13,500 nt of DNA from an uncultured Spirochaetaceae bacterium (lineage in GTDB: Bacteria; Spirochaetota; Spirochaetia; Treponematales; Treponemataceae). Where the stretch lies: positions 1 through 13,500 of the forward strand of contig CALNCH010000163.1 of the NCBI GenBank assembly GCA_937875245.1, given 5' to 3'. Position numbers and translations under genes: made by a program. The notes beneath the pieces were generated by a model. That model ran no database searches. It was given only the letters and a program-made list of their open reading frames with translations, and had not been told where the DNA came from. This document shows positions 7,562-13,500 of the stretch, piece by piece; the stretch's first letter is position 1; each line of letters opens with the position of its first letter.

Positions 7562-8611
7562 TTACTGAAACATTCCATCTAAAGAAAAATAAGTACTATC
7601 TTTAACAATGTTTTCTTTATAGAAAAGGTCGATAGGAACATTTAATTTGCCTGTTACTTTTTGATGCAAATTAAGATAAGAATGTAAGGCATAGGTTGCA
7701 TTCAGACCTTGAAATTCAGGTCTTTGACCAATAATACAGTCAATGCTACCTTCCTGTAATCTAGTTTGATTTTCTAAAATCAAGTCGTAACATACTAAAG
7801 CTATTTTTTCTTTTACCCCTTTTTCAATAAGATATTGAGAAATAATGTGGCCTTCTGCGTGGGGTACAAATATACCTTTTATTTGAGGATGGAGAATGAG
7901 TAATTCGTCCATAAATTCAAATATTCCCCTTTCAGTTATGTCAGGACAAACAGCTTCAATAACATCGCTTCCAGAATCTTGGGTAATATAATCTTTAAAA
8001 CCCCGGAATCGTTCTCTTAAATTGTAGGCATTATTAAACATTCTAAAGCAAACATAGATTCCACTTCCTTTCAATTGTTTCATTACTCTGCCTGCACAAG
8101 TTCCTCCTTGATAGGGATTTTGCACTATGGAGAGAATTGGATTTCCCGGTGTAAAGGGCGTGTCAACAAAAACATAGGGAATTGAATCAATATCTTCCAA
8201 AAAAGTAGTAAATTCTTCAGGGTTAACCGGGGCGGTAATAAGTCCGGAAATGCCTTTTTGAATTATTTCTTCTGCCTTGTCCAATACATCACCAGATTTA
8301 TCACGATTAAAGGGGTGTCTAATTAATTCAATATCAAAAGGAGATAAAAGAGAGACTGCTTTTAAAATTCCACTATAAAGCTGATCCCAATACTCTTGTC
8401 CAAAATCTAATTCAGGTAGTAATACTCCAATTCGTAATTTATTTTTCTTTTTTAATTGGCTGGCCATTGGGTTAGGATGATATCCGTATTGTGTAATAAT
8501 TGCTTCTATCTTTTCTTTTGTTTTGGGGGCAACACCACTTCGATTATGTATAACTCTATCTACGGTTCCTGAGGAAACTCCTGCTGCTTCTGCTATTTCT
8601 GCTAATGTCAT
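7562..8611 (-). CDS. LacI-family transcriptional regulator, probable repressor of mglBAC
   Basis: The protein has 349 residues. The start is the ATG at 8611, because GGAGG (8618-8622 on the complement) sits 6 bases upstream and the helix-turn-helix begins at once. An in-frame ATG at 8701 would add 30 residues unlike the family and would overlap the promoter and operator. Residues 2-21 are the LacI helix-turn-helix (LAEIAEAAGVSSGTVDRVI); Asp18 replaces the usual Ser of 'TVSRV'. The hinge helix follows (PNPMASQL, 46-53, with the conserved Ala and Leu). From about residue 60 there is a periplasmic-binding-protein-like effector domain (RIGVLLPE, then a GQRPEFQG motif near the C-terminal third). 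It presumably binds a sugar, and its site next to mglB suggests it senses the imported one. It is divergent from mglB. An operator just after its own predicted start point suggests autorepression. There is no recognisable terminator at its 3' end. Confidence 0.93.
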   Translation of the reverse strand: MTLAEIAEAAGVSSGTVDRVIHNRSGVAPKTKEKIEAIITQYGYHPNPMASQLKKKNKLRIGVLLPELDFGQEYWDQLYSGILKAVSLLSPFDIELIRHPFNRDKSGDVLDKAEEIIQKGISGLITAPVNPEEFTTFLEDIDSIPYVFVDTPFTPGNPILSIVQNPYQGGTCAGRVMKQLKGSGIYVCFRMFNNAYNLRERFRGFKDYITQDSGSDVIEAVCPDITERGIFEFMDELLILHPQIKGIFVPHAEGHIISQYLIEKGVKEKIALVCYDLILENQTRLQEGSIDCIIGQRPEFQGLNATYALHSYLNLHQKVTGKLNVPIDLFYKENIVKDSTYFSLDGMFQ

Positions 8612-8644
8612 AGAATTCCTCCGTAAATTTTGAATACTACGAAT

Positions 8645-8658
8645 CGTGTACGAACACG
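8645..8658. promoter_or_regulatory. LacI-type operator O1 (regulator side)
   Basis: CGTGTACGAACACG is a near-perfect palindrome with a central CG, as LacI-family hinge helices prefer. Its reverse complement matches the second operator at 8824-8837 in 13 of 14 positions. It occupies about +9 to +22 of the predicted regulator transcript, so occupancy should block the regulator's own transcription. Confidence 0.82.
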
Positions 8659-8672
8659 TTTTTAATAAAATT

Positions 8673-8701
8673 ACTTTACCAGAGTTTTTTGGATATTGCA
8701 A
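8673..8701 (-). promoter_or_regulatory. Promoter of the LacI-type regulator gene
   Basis: On the minus strand TTGCAA (8701-8696) is followed after 17 bases by TAAAGT (8678-8673), preceded by TGG as in an extended -10 element. Transcription should start near 8666, giving a leader of about 55 bases before the ATG at 8611. Operator O1 lies directly downstream. Confidence 0.55.
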
Positions 8702-8777
8702 GAAGAACTTTTATAATGGTGGAAAACAGGGAAAATAATAGGTTTTTTACATTAAAAAAAAGTTTTATCTAAAAAAG

Positions 8778-8807
8778 TTGACAGATAGTGTTGGTATGGT
8801 GTATAAA
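8778..8807 (+). promoter_or_regulatory. mglBAC promoter
   Basis: A consensus TTGACA at 8778-8783 is followed after 18 bases by TATAAA at 8802-8807. AAAAAA (8771-8776) and further A/T tracts sit directly upstream of the -35 box and could act as an UP element. The start point should be near 8814, giving a leader of about 55 bases that contains operator O2. Confidence 0.75.
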
Positions 8808-8823
8808 TAATATATAACAATTT

Positions 8824-8837
8824 CGTGTTCGTACACA
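8824..8837. promoter_or_regulatory. LacI-type operator O2 (mglB side)
   Basis: CGTGTTCGTACACA matches the inverse of operator O1 except for its last base. It lies at about +11 to +24 of the predicted mglB transcript. A further half-site, ACACGA, follows at 8840-8845 and can pair with TCGTGT at 8823-8828. The centres of O1 and O2 are 179 bases apart. Confidence 0.82.
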
Positions 8838-8868
8838 AAACACGATTTTTTCCATTAAGGAGGAAAAA

Positions 8869-10074
8869 ATGAAAAAAATTATTTCTGCTGTTTTAGCACT
8901 TACCGTTGTTGCTGGAGTAGCTTTTGCCGGGGGAGCAAAAGATACAAGCAATGTAGCGCTAAATAAAGACAAGCCATTGGTATTCTTTAACAGACAGCCT
9001 TCAGATCCAACAACTGGAGCTATTGATATGGCATCTATGAATTGGAATGCAAAAACTTACTATGTAGGTTTTGATGCTGCTGGTGGTGGTGCTGTTCAGG
9101 GAAAATTAATTACTGATTATTTAGCCGCAGCAGATGCAGCTGTAATTGACCGCAATGGCGATGGTACAATCGCTTATGTATTGTGTATTGGTGACGTTGG
9201 ACACAACGACTCAAAAGCTCGTACAGAAGGTATTCGAAGAGCATTAGGAACCTGGAATGGTTCAACAGATCCTACAGTTAAAAAAGAAGGATCAGTTACA
9301 GTTGGTGGAAAAACTTTCAAAGTTGTAGAACTCGAAGGTAAAGCAATGACTGGAACAGACGGTTCAACTTGGAATGCTAACGCTGCTACAGAAGCTATGG
9401 GTAACTGGGCAACAAAATTTGGTCGACAAATTGATTTAGTTGTTTCAAATAACGATGGTATGGCTATGGGTTGTCTTCAGGCTTCTAACTTCCCAGCAGG
9501 TGTTCCAATTTTCGGTTATGATGCTAACGCAGACGCTATCGAAGCAATTGGTGCTGGAAAATTATCAGGAACAGTATCTCAGAACGTAGACGCACAGGCT
9601 GCAGGAACTCTCCAAGTTATCAGAAACTTACTTGATGGTTTAACAGGTGCTGACGTTTATTCAAAAGGTTTCACCGCTGCTGACCAATATGGTAACAAAA
9701 TTACAGCTACAGTTGAATATAAAGCAGATCAGAAAGGTCTTTTTGCTTTGAATGGTCCTGTTAATGCTGCTAACTGGAAACAGTACACAGCTGGAACAAG
9801 AGATGCAGGAATCAAACAGTCAACAGCTGCAAAGAAAAAGGTTCTTTTAACTATTTACAACTCAGCTGATAACTTCCTTTCTTCTTCATACTTACCAGCA
9901 TTGTATTACTACGCTCCTTTAATGGGCATTGACTTAACAGTAGTACAGGGTGATGGTCAGAACGAAGCAAGCTGTCTTGACAAGTTTACAAACTTTAACA
10001 ACTTTGATGCATTTGCAATCAATATGGTTAAAACAAACTCAGGACGTGACTATACAGACAAACTTAAGTACTAA
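8869..10074 (+). CDS. mglB: Galactose/glucose-binding periplasmic protein MglB, circularly permuted
   Basis: The protein has 401 residues and is the substrate-binding subunit of the Mgl importer. AAGGAGG at 8857-8863 sits 5 bases before the ATG. Residues 1-20 are a signal peptide ending VAFA before GGAKD; no lipobox Cys is present. The mature protein begins with the part that is central in E. coli MglB (KPLVFFNRQPS, 35-45). The segment that starts E. coli MglB lies instead at the C-terminus (VLLTIYNSADNF 325-336; AFAINMV 381-387). By eye alignment the sugar contacts of E. coli MglB map to D334, F336, N385, H112, D114, R118, W168, N195 and D218; N256 is replaced by Q238. The calcium loop is DRNGDGTIA (94-102), with D189 in place of the distal Glu. 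T. pallidum TP0684 is known to have this permuted topology and to bind glucose, so glucose or galactose is the likely ligand. The gene uses more C-ending codons (AAC, GAC, TTC) than its neighbours, fitting high expression. Confidence 0.95.
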   Translation: MKKIISAVLALTVVAGVAFAGGAKDTSNVALNKDKPLVFFNRQPSDPTTGAIDMASMNWNAKTYYVGFDAAGGGAVQGKLITDYLAAADAAVIDRNGDGTIAYVLCIGDVGHNDSKARTEGIRRALGTWNGSTDPTVKKEGSVTVGGKTFKVVELEGKAMTGTDGSTWNANAATEAMGNWATKFGRQIDLVVSNNDGMAMGCLQASNFPAGVPIFGYDANADAIEAIGAGKLSGTVSQNVDAQAAGTLQVIRNLLDGLTGADVYSKGFTAADQYGNKITATVEYKADQKGLFALNGPVNAANWKQYTAGTRDAGIKQSTAAKKKVLLTIYNSADNFLSSSYLPALYYYAPLMGIDLTVVQGDGQNEASCLDKFTNFNNFDAFAINMVKTNSGRDYTDKLKY

Positions 10075-10092
10075 GGTAGTCCTATAAGTAAC

Positions 10093-10122
10093 AAGCCTGT
10101 AGAACTATTGTTTTACAGGCTT
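10093..10122 (+). terminator. Intercistronic hairpin between mglB and mglA (leaky terminator or 3' stabiliser)
   Basis: AAGCCTGTAGAA (10093-10104) pairs with 10111-10122 over 12 positions including one G·U, with a 6-base loop. It is followed by TCAATTT rather than a solid U-run, so termination should be partial. It begins 18 bases after the mglB stop and ends 29 bases before the mglA start. Such a hairpin would raise MglB over MglA and MglC by protecting the mglB message or by partial termination. Confidence 0.6.
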
Positions 10123-10151
10123 TCAATTTAAATAGGCATAAGAGGGAACAT

Positions 10152-11645
10152 ATGGATGATGTAGTACTGGAAATAAAAAATCTGTCTAAATCTTTTGCAA
10201 AGAACAAGGTACTTAATGGTATCAATCTTACTGTGAAAAAAGGGTCAGTATTAGGATTAATGGGAGAAAATGGTGCTGGAAAGTCTACCATGATGAAATG
10301 TCTTTTTGGTATTTATGCCAAAGATGAAGGCCAGATTACTCTTCTTAATAAACCAATCGATTTTAAAAATCCAAAAGAAGCTCTGGAAAACGGAGTTGCA
10401 ATGGTTCATCAGGAATTAAACCAATGTTTGGACAGAACTGTTGCAGATAACTTATTTTTGGGTAGATATCCAACAAAATTTGGTATTATTGATGAACCAA
10501 GAATGCTTAAAGAAAGCAAAGCCCTTTTTGCATCCTTAAATATGAATGTTAACCCCAAAACAATAATGCGAAGTATGTCTGTATCTCAAAGACAGATGGT
10601 TGAAATAGCAAAAGCTGTTTCTTATGATGCAAAAATTATTGTATTGGATGAACCTACTTCATCACTTACAGAACGTGAAGTAAAGAAATTATTCTCTATA
10701 GTAAATGATTTAAAGAAAAAAGGTGTTTCTTTTGTATATATATCTCACAAAATGGATGAAATTTTTGAAATTTGTGATGAAGTAGCTGTGTTACGAGATG
10801 GAAACATGGTTTTAACAAAGTCCATCAAAGACTCTAGCATGAACGAATTAATTGCTGCCATGGTTGGTCGTTCTTTAGATAAGCGTTTCCCTGATGTAGA
10901 TAATGTTCCTGGTGAAGATTATCTAGAAATTCGAGGATTAACTACAAAATATGAACCAATTCTCGAAGATATTTCTTTTACGGTAAAAAAAGGTGAAATA
11001 TTTGGATTATATGGCTTAGTGGGAGCAGGTAGAAGTGAGCTTTTAGAATCTTTATTTGGTATCAGAACCGTTGCTTCCGGAGAAATAATTCTTGATGGCA
11101 AAAAGTTACGTTTTGGTAGCAGTAAAGAAGCTATGTCATATAACTTTGCCTTAGTTACAGAAGAAAGAAAATTAAACGGAATGTTTGGTAAAGATACTAT
11201 TAGGTTTAATACCTGTATAACTAATTTAGAGGCTTATAAAACCTTTGGAATCTTGTCAAATCGTAAAATGGAAGAAGCAGTTAATCATGAAATAAAAGTA
11301 ATGCGTACAAAGTGTGTTTCTGCTGACGAAGGTATTAGTTCTTTAAGTGGTGGAAATCAGCAAAAAGTAATTATTGGTAAATGGCTCGAGAGAGAACCAG
11401 ATGTTTTCTTAATGGATGAACCTACTCGAGGTATTGATGTAGGTGCAAAATTTGAAATTTATCAATTAATTATCAAAATGGCAAAAGAAGGAAAAACAAT
11501 TGTTGTTGTTTCCAGTGAAATGCCTGAGATTTTAGGTATAACAAATAGAATTGCAGTTATGTCTAATCATAAAATGGCTGGTATTGTTAATACAAAAGAA
11601 ACAGACCAAGAAACCTTATTGCGATTATCCGCAAAATATCTGTAA
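10152..11645 (+). CDS. mglA: Sugar ABC transporter ATP-binding protein MglA (two nucleotide-binding domains)
   Basis: The protein has 497 residues, normal for the MglA/RbsA/XylG family of fused ATPases. GAGGG at 10142-10146 precedes the ATG by 5 bases. Domain 1: Walker A GENGAGKST (38-46), Q-loop Q87, a signature of the type SVSQRQ (143-148), Walker B IIVLDEPT (162-169) and switch His199. Domain 2: a degenerate Walker A GLVGAGRS (288-295, Arg294 in place of Lys), intact signature LSGGNQQK (398-405), Walker B VFLMDEPT (418-425) and SSEMPE (454-459) where the switch His would be. This asymmetry, with one competent and one degenerate site, is normal for the family. It powers sugar import through MglC at the inner face of the membrane. 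It is the middle gene of the operon, 77 bases after mglB and 11 before mglC. Confidence 0.96.
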   Translation: MDDVVLEIKNLSKSFAKNKVLNGINLTVKKGSVLGLMGENGAGKSTMMKCLFGIYAKDEGQITLLNKPIDFKNPKEALENGVAMVHQELNQCLDRTVADNLFLGRYPTKFGIIDEPRMLKESKALFASLNMNVNPKTIMRSMSVSQRQMVEIAKAVSYDAKIIVLDEPTSSLTEREVKKLFSIVNDLKKKGVSFVYISHKMDEIFEICDEVAVLRDGNMVLTKSIKDSSMNELIAAMVGRSLDKRFPDVDNVPGEDYLEIRGLTTKYEPILEDISFTVKKGEIFGLYGLVGAGRSELLESLFGIRTVASGEIILDGKKLRFGSSKEAMSYNFALVTEERKLNGMFGKDTIRFNTCITNLEAYKTFGILSNRKMEEAVNHEIKVMRTKCVSADEGISSLSGGNQQKVIIGKWLEREPDVFLMDEPTRGIDVGAKFEIYQLIIKMAKEGKTIVVVSSEMPEILGITNRIAVMSNHKMAGIVNTKETDQETLLRLSAKYL

Positions 11646-11656
11646 CGGAGATTTTC

Positions 11657-13363
11657 ATGGAAAACTATACAGACGAAATAGCAAAATTAAAAGAATCAAG
11701 ACTTGCAGCACTAGCTGCTAATGGGGCTGGTATTACTACTTTAGAAGAAGATGAAGTATTACAAAAATATCATGCTGTCTTACATGACTTACGAAAAGAT
11801 GGTGTGAATAAAATTCTTGAAATTCGTCAGGCAATTGTGGCTGCAAAAAAGAATAAGATGCTTGATGTTGAAACAAAAGCAAAACTGATAGCAAAGTATA
11901 GAGAAGAAATTGTTAAAGCAAAAGAAATTGCTGCTACAAATAAGGCAGAAGATGGACGACTTTCAAAAGAAGCTGTAGCATATGCAAATCAGCTTTCTGC
12001 CGTTTTTATTGCCGGTGTTAACAAAGAAGAAGATGATAAAGAAAAGGCATTGAAAGCTTCTTATGAAAAAGAGCTTGTTGCAACAAAAGAGGAATACAAA
12101 AAAAGAATTTTAGGGGCAACAGAAAAAGAAGAACAGGCAGTTATTAAATATGAATTGAAATCTGAACTTTTTGATTTAAAAAGCAAATTTCAAAGTGAAG
12201 TTTCTAAATGCCGAGATGCTAAGAAAGTTGCATTCGTTGAGCATATTCAAGAAAATCGTGGATTGCGAAACGGCAAAACAAAGGTTTCTGAAAACATCGT
12301 TTTAGGTTTTAAAAATTATATCTATCAATTTAAAATGTCTAAATTCTTGTTAGATAACGGATTATATCTAGCTATTTTAGTGTTTTTTATAGTATGTATT
12401 ATCTTGGCTCCCTTATCTGGCAATGGACGACTTTTATCACTCCCTAATATTTTAACAATTTTGGAACAGTCTTCTACACGTATGTTCTATGCCCTTGGTG
12501 TTGCTGGTTTAATTTTGCTTGCTGGTACAGACTTAAGTGTTGGAAGAATGGTTGCATTAGGTGCTGTTGTAACTGGCTTAGTCTTACATCCAGGACAAAA
12601 CATTGTTACTTTCTTTGGAATGGGACCTTGGGATTTTACATCAATGGCTATGGGTGCAAGATTATTATTAGCCTTATCTGTTTCAATTATATTGTGTGTT
12701 ACCTTTAGTGCTTTTGCCGGTGTTTTCTCTGCAAAATTAAAGATTCACCCATTTATTTCAACTTTAGCAACTCAATTAATTATTTATGGTTTGTTATTCT
12801 TTGGAACAAGTGGAACTCCTGTTGGTTCTATTGATGCTGATGTTAAGGACTTATTAGGTGGTCGTTGGATTCTTGGTGTGATGGATGGCGAGCTAATTAC
12901 TTTTCCGAAATTAATTATACCGGCAGTGTTTGCTGTTGCGGTAGCTTGGTTTATTTGGAATAAAACTACATTTGGTAAAAATATGTATGCTGTTGGTGGA
13001 AACTCCGAAGCAGCGGCAGTAAGTGGTATTAGCGTATTTAAAGTTACTTTAGGTGTATTTATTATGGCTGGTATTTTTTACGGATGTGGTGCTTTCTTAG
13101 AAGCTTTTAAAGCAAACGCAAGTGCAGGTACTGGTCAGGGCTACGAACTTGATGCTATTGCGGCCTGTGTAGTTGGTGGTATTTCCTTTAACGGTGGTAT
13201 CGGTAAAATAAGTGGAGCTGTAATTGGTGTAATTATCTTTACTGGCTTAACCTATTGTTTAACCTTCTTAGGTATTGATACAAACTTGCAGTTCGTTTTC
13301 AAAGGATTTATTATCATTGCGGCGGTTGCATTAGACAGCGTTAAATATCTTAAGAAAAAGTAG
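11657..13363 (+). CDS. mglC: Sugar ABC transporter permease MglC with ~225-residue N-terminal helical extension
   Basis: The protein has 568 residues, compared with about 336 for E. coli MglC. CGGAG (11646-11650), 6 bases before the ATG and directly after the mglA stop, fixes this long start. Residues 1-225 are highly charged (Lys, Glu, Asp, Ala), without membrane segments and probably helical or coiled coil. From about 228 the permease core begins: a first membrane helix at 236-252, then GTDLSVGR (290-297), the cytoplasmic EAA-type loop GGNSEAAAVSGI (447-458) that docks on MglA, YELDAIAACVVGGISF (496-511), and an ending (VALDSVKYLKKK) nearly identical in pattern to E. coli MglC. Several further hydrophobic segments complete the pore. 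The extension should lie in the cytoplasm beside MglA and could regulate the transporter or scaffold a partner; this is inference. A strong terminator follows. Apart from the extension the assignment is secure. Confidence 0.95.
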   Translation: MENYTDEIAKLKESRLAALAANGAGITTLEEDEVLQKYHAVLHDLRKDGVNKILEIRQAIVAAKKNKMLDVETKAKLIAKYREEIVKAKEIAATNKAEDGRLSKEAVAYANQLSAVFIAGVNKEEDDKEKALKASYEKELVATKEEYKKRILGATEKEEQAVIKYELKSELFDLKSKFQSEVSKCRDAKKVAFVEHIQENRGLRNGKTKVSENIVLGFKNYIYQFKMSKFLLDNGLYLAILVFFIVCIILAPLSGNGRLLSLPNILTILEQSSTRMFYALGVAGLILLAGTDLSVGRMVALGAVVTGLVLHPGQNIVTFFGMGPWDFTSMAMGARLLLALSVSIILCVTFSAFAGVFSAKLKIHPFISTLATQLIIYGLLFFGTSGTPVGSIDADVKDLLGGRWILGVMDGELITFPKLIIPAVFAVAVAWFIWNKTTFGKNMYAVGGNSEAAAVSGISVFKVTLGVFIMAGIFYGCGAFLEAFKANASAGTGQGYELDAIAACVVGGISFNGGIGKISGAVIGVIIFTGLTYCLTFLGIDTNLQFVFKGFIIIAAVALDSVKYLKKK

Positions 13364-13376
13364 AAAAGAAATTTAT

Positions 13377-13405
13377 TTGACATCTAACAGGGTAAAGTGT
13401 AAACT
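13377..13405 (+). promoter_or_regulatory. Promoter of the downstream GNAT gene, overlapping the mgl terminator
   Basis: A consensus TTGACA at 13377-13382 is followed after 17 bases by TAAACT at 13400-13405, with TG just before the -10 box. The start point would be near 13412, about 4 bases before the ATG at 13416. The -10 box is made of the terminator's loop and second stem arm. Confidence 0.5.
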
Positions 13406-13423
13406 TTACCCTGTTATGTTTTT
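13385..13423 (+). terminator. Intrinsic terminator of the mglBAC operon
   Basis: TAACAGGGTAAAGT (13385-13398) pairs perfectly with 13403-13416 around a GTAA loop, giving 14 base pairs. A T-rich tail (TGTTTTT, 13417-13423) follows. It ends the operon 21 bases after the mglC stop. The last stem base is also the A of the next gene's ATG. Confidence 0.88.
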
Positions 13424-13500
13424 AAAAGATACCGTTGAAATTCGACAAGCACAAATACAAGATTTACCTTACTTGTACGAAATCTGTTTGAAAACCGCCG
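13416..13500 (+). CDS. N-terminal fragment of a GNAT-family acetyltransferase (runs off window)
   Basis: The frame from the ATG at 13416 is open to the window end (28 complete codons, start MFLKDTVEIRQAQIQDL). The pattern of a first strand with V-E-I-R followed by Q-x-x-D-L-P-Y-L-Y-E-I-C is typical of the first strand and helix of GNAT acetyltransferases. These transfer an acetyl group from acetyl-CoA to an amine; the acetyl-CoA motif lies beyond the edge. No Shine-Dalgarno sequence precedes the ATG, which sits at the end of the mgl terminator stem. No other plausible start codon lies in the first 15 codons, so either the start is leaderless or the gene is read from a very short leader. Confidence 0.65.
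   Translation, partial: MFLKDTVEIRQAQIQDLPYLYEICLKTA

Noticed and set aside
7581..7618. AAAGAAAA/TTTTCTTT inverted repeat near the end of the regulator gene as a terminator
   Set aside because: The stem is only 8 pairs, almost all A/T, with a 22-base loop inside coding sequence.
8612..8701. Longer start of the LacI-type regulator at the ATG at 8701
   Set aside because: It would add 30 residues unlike the family and run through the promoter and operator; the ATG at 8611 has an ideal GGAGG and begins the DNA-binding domain.
8712..8717. Perfect TATAAT on the plus strand as a second mglB promoter
   Set aside because: The only -35 at proper spacing, TTGGAT (8689-8694), matches consensus at three positions; the TTGACA/TATAAA pair at 8778-8807 is better. 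It could still be a weak upstream start.
8743..8776. Phased A-tracts as a bend upstream of mglB
   Set aside because: Tract centres are spaced about 12, 7 and 9 bases, not a regular helical repeat; an UP-like effect of the last tract is all I would claim.
1..13500. tRNA, rRNA, CRISPR, insertion sequence, phage or defence genes
   Set aside because: I looked on both strands and saw no cloverleaf, direct repeat array, transposase or integrase motif.

Overview
The window looks like chromosomal DNA of a spirochaete, most likely a host-associated Treponema. The clues are low G+C with A/T-rich intergenic DNA, a very large secreted-type protein built of Ig-like domains, and an mglBAC sugar transporter whose binding protein has the circularly permuted layout known from Treponema pallidum TP0684. 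The species cannot be named from the sequence alone. I see no rRNA, tRNA, insertion sequence, CRISPR array or phage gene.

Layout. (1) About 1-5404, plus strand: the 3' part (about 1,800 codons) of a giant surface or secreted protein with at least six Ig-like modules, one EF-hand-type loop, a TIG-like strand and a C-terminal set of propeller-like repeats; its start lies outside the window. (2) 5405-5600: three long hairpins in series and then an intrinsic terminator. The terminator lies inside the 3' coding end of the next, convergent gene. (3) 5563-6705, minus strand: a membrane-anchored protein resembling an extracellular solute-binding protein, with no permease beside it. (4) 6782-7561, plus strand: a PAP2-type lipid phosphatase whose promoter appears to start transcription at the ATG itself. 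(5) 7562-8611, minus strand: a LacI-family repressor, convergent with and directly abutting the phosphatase gene. (6) 8612-8868: a divergent control region with two promoters and two near-identical LacI-type operators, each about 10 bases downstream of its predicted transcription start. (7) 8869-13363, plus strand: mglB-mglA-mglC, encoding a galactose/glucose-type ABC importer. (8) 13377-13500: a terminator carrying a promoter and the first 28 codons of a GNAT acetyltransferase.

How it works together. MglB captures the sugar in the periplasm, MglC forms the channel and MglA hydrolyses ATP. The divergent LacI-type protein probably represses both itself and mglBAC through the paired CGTGTwCGwACACG operators and releases them when it binds a sugar ligand. 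A stable hairpin after mglB probably keeps binding-protein mRNA more abundant than transporter mRNA.

Most unusual points: MglC carries an extra cytoplasmic, charged, helical N-terminal region of about 225 residues; MglB is circularly permuted while keeping nearly all sugar contacts; two genes appear to have leaderless or near-leaderless transcripts; and an array of perfect hairpins sits between convergent genes.
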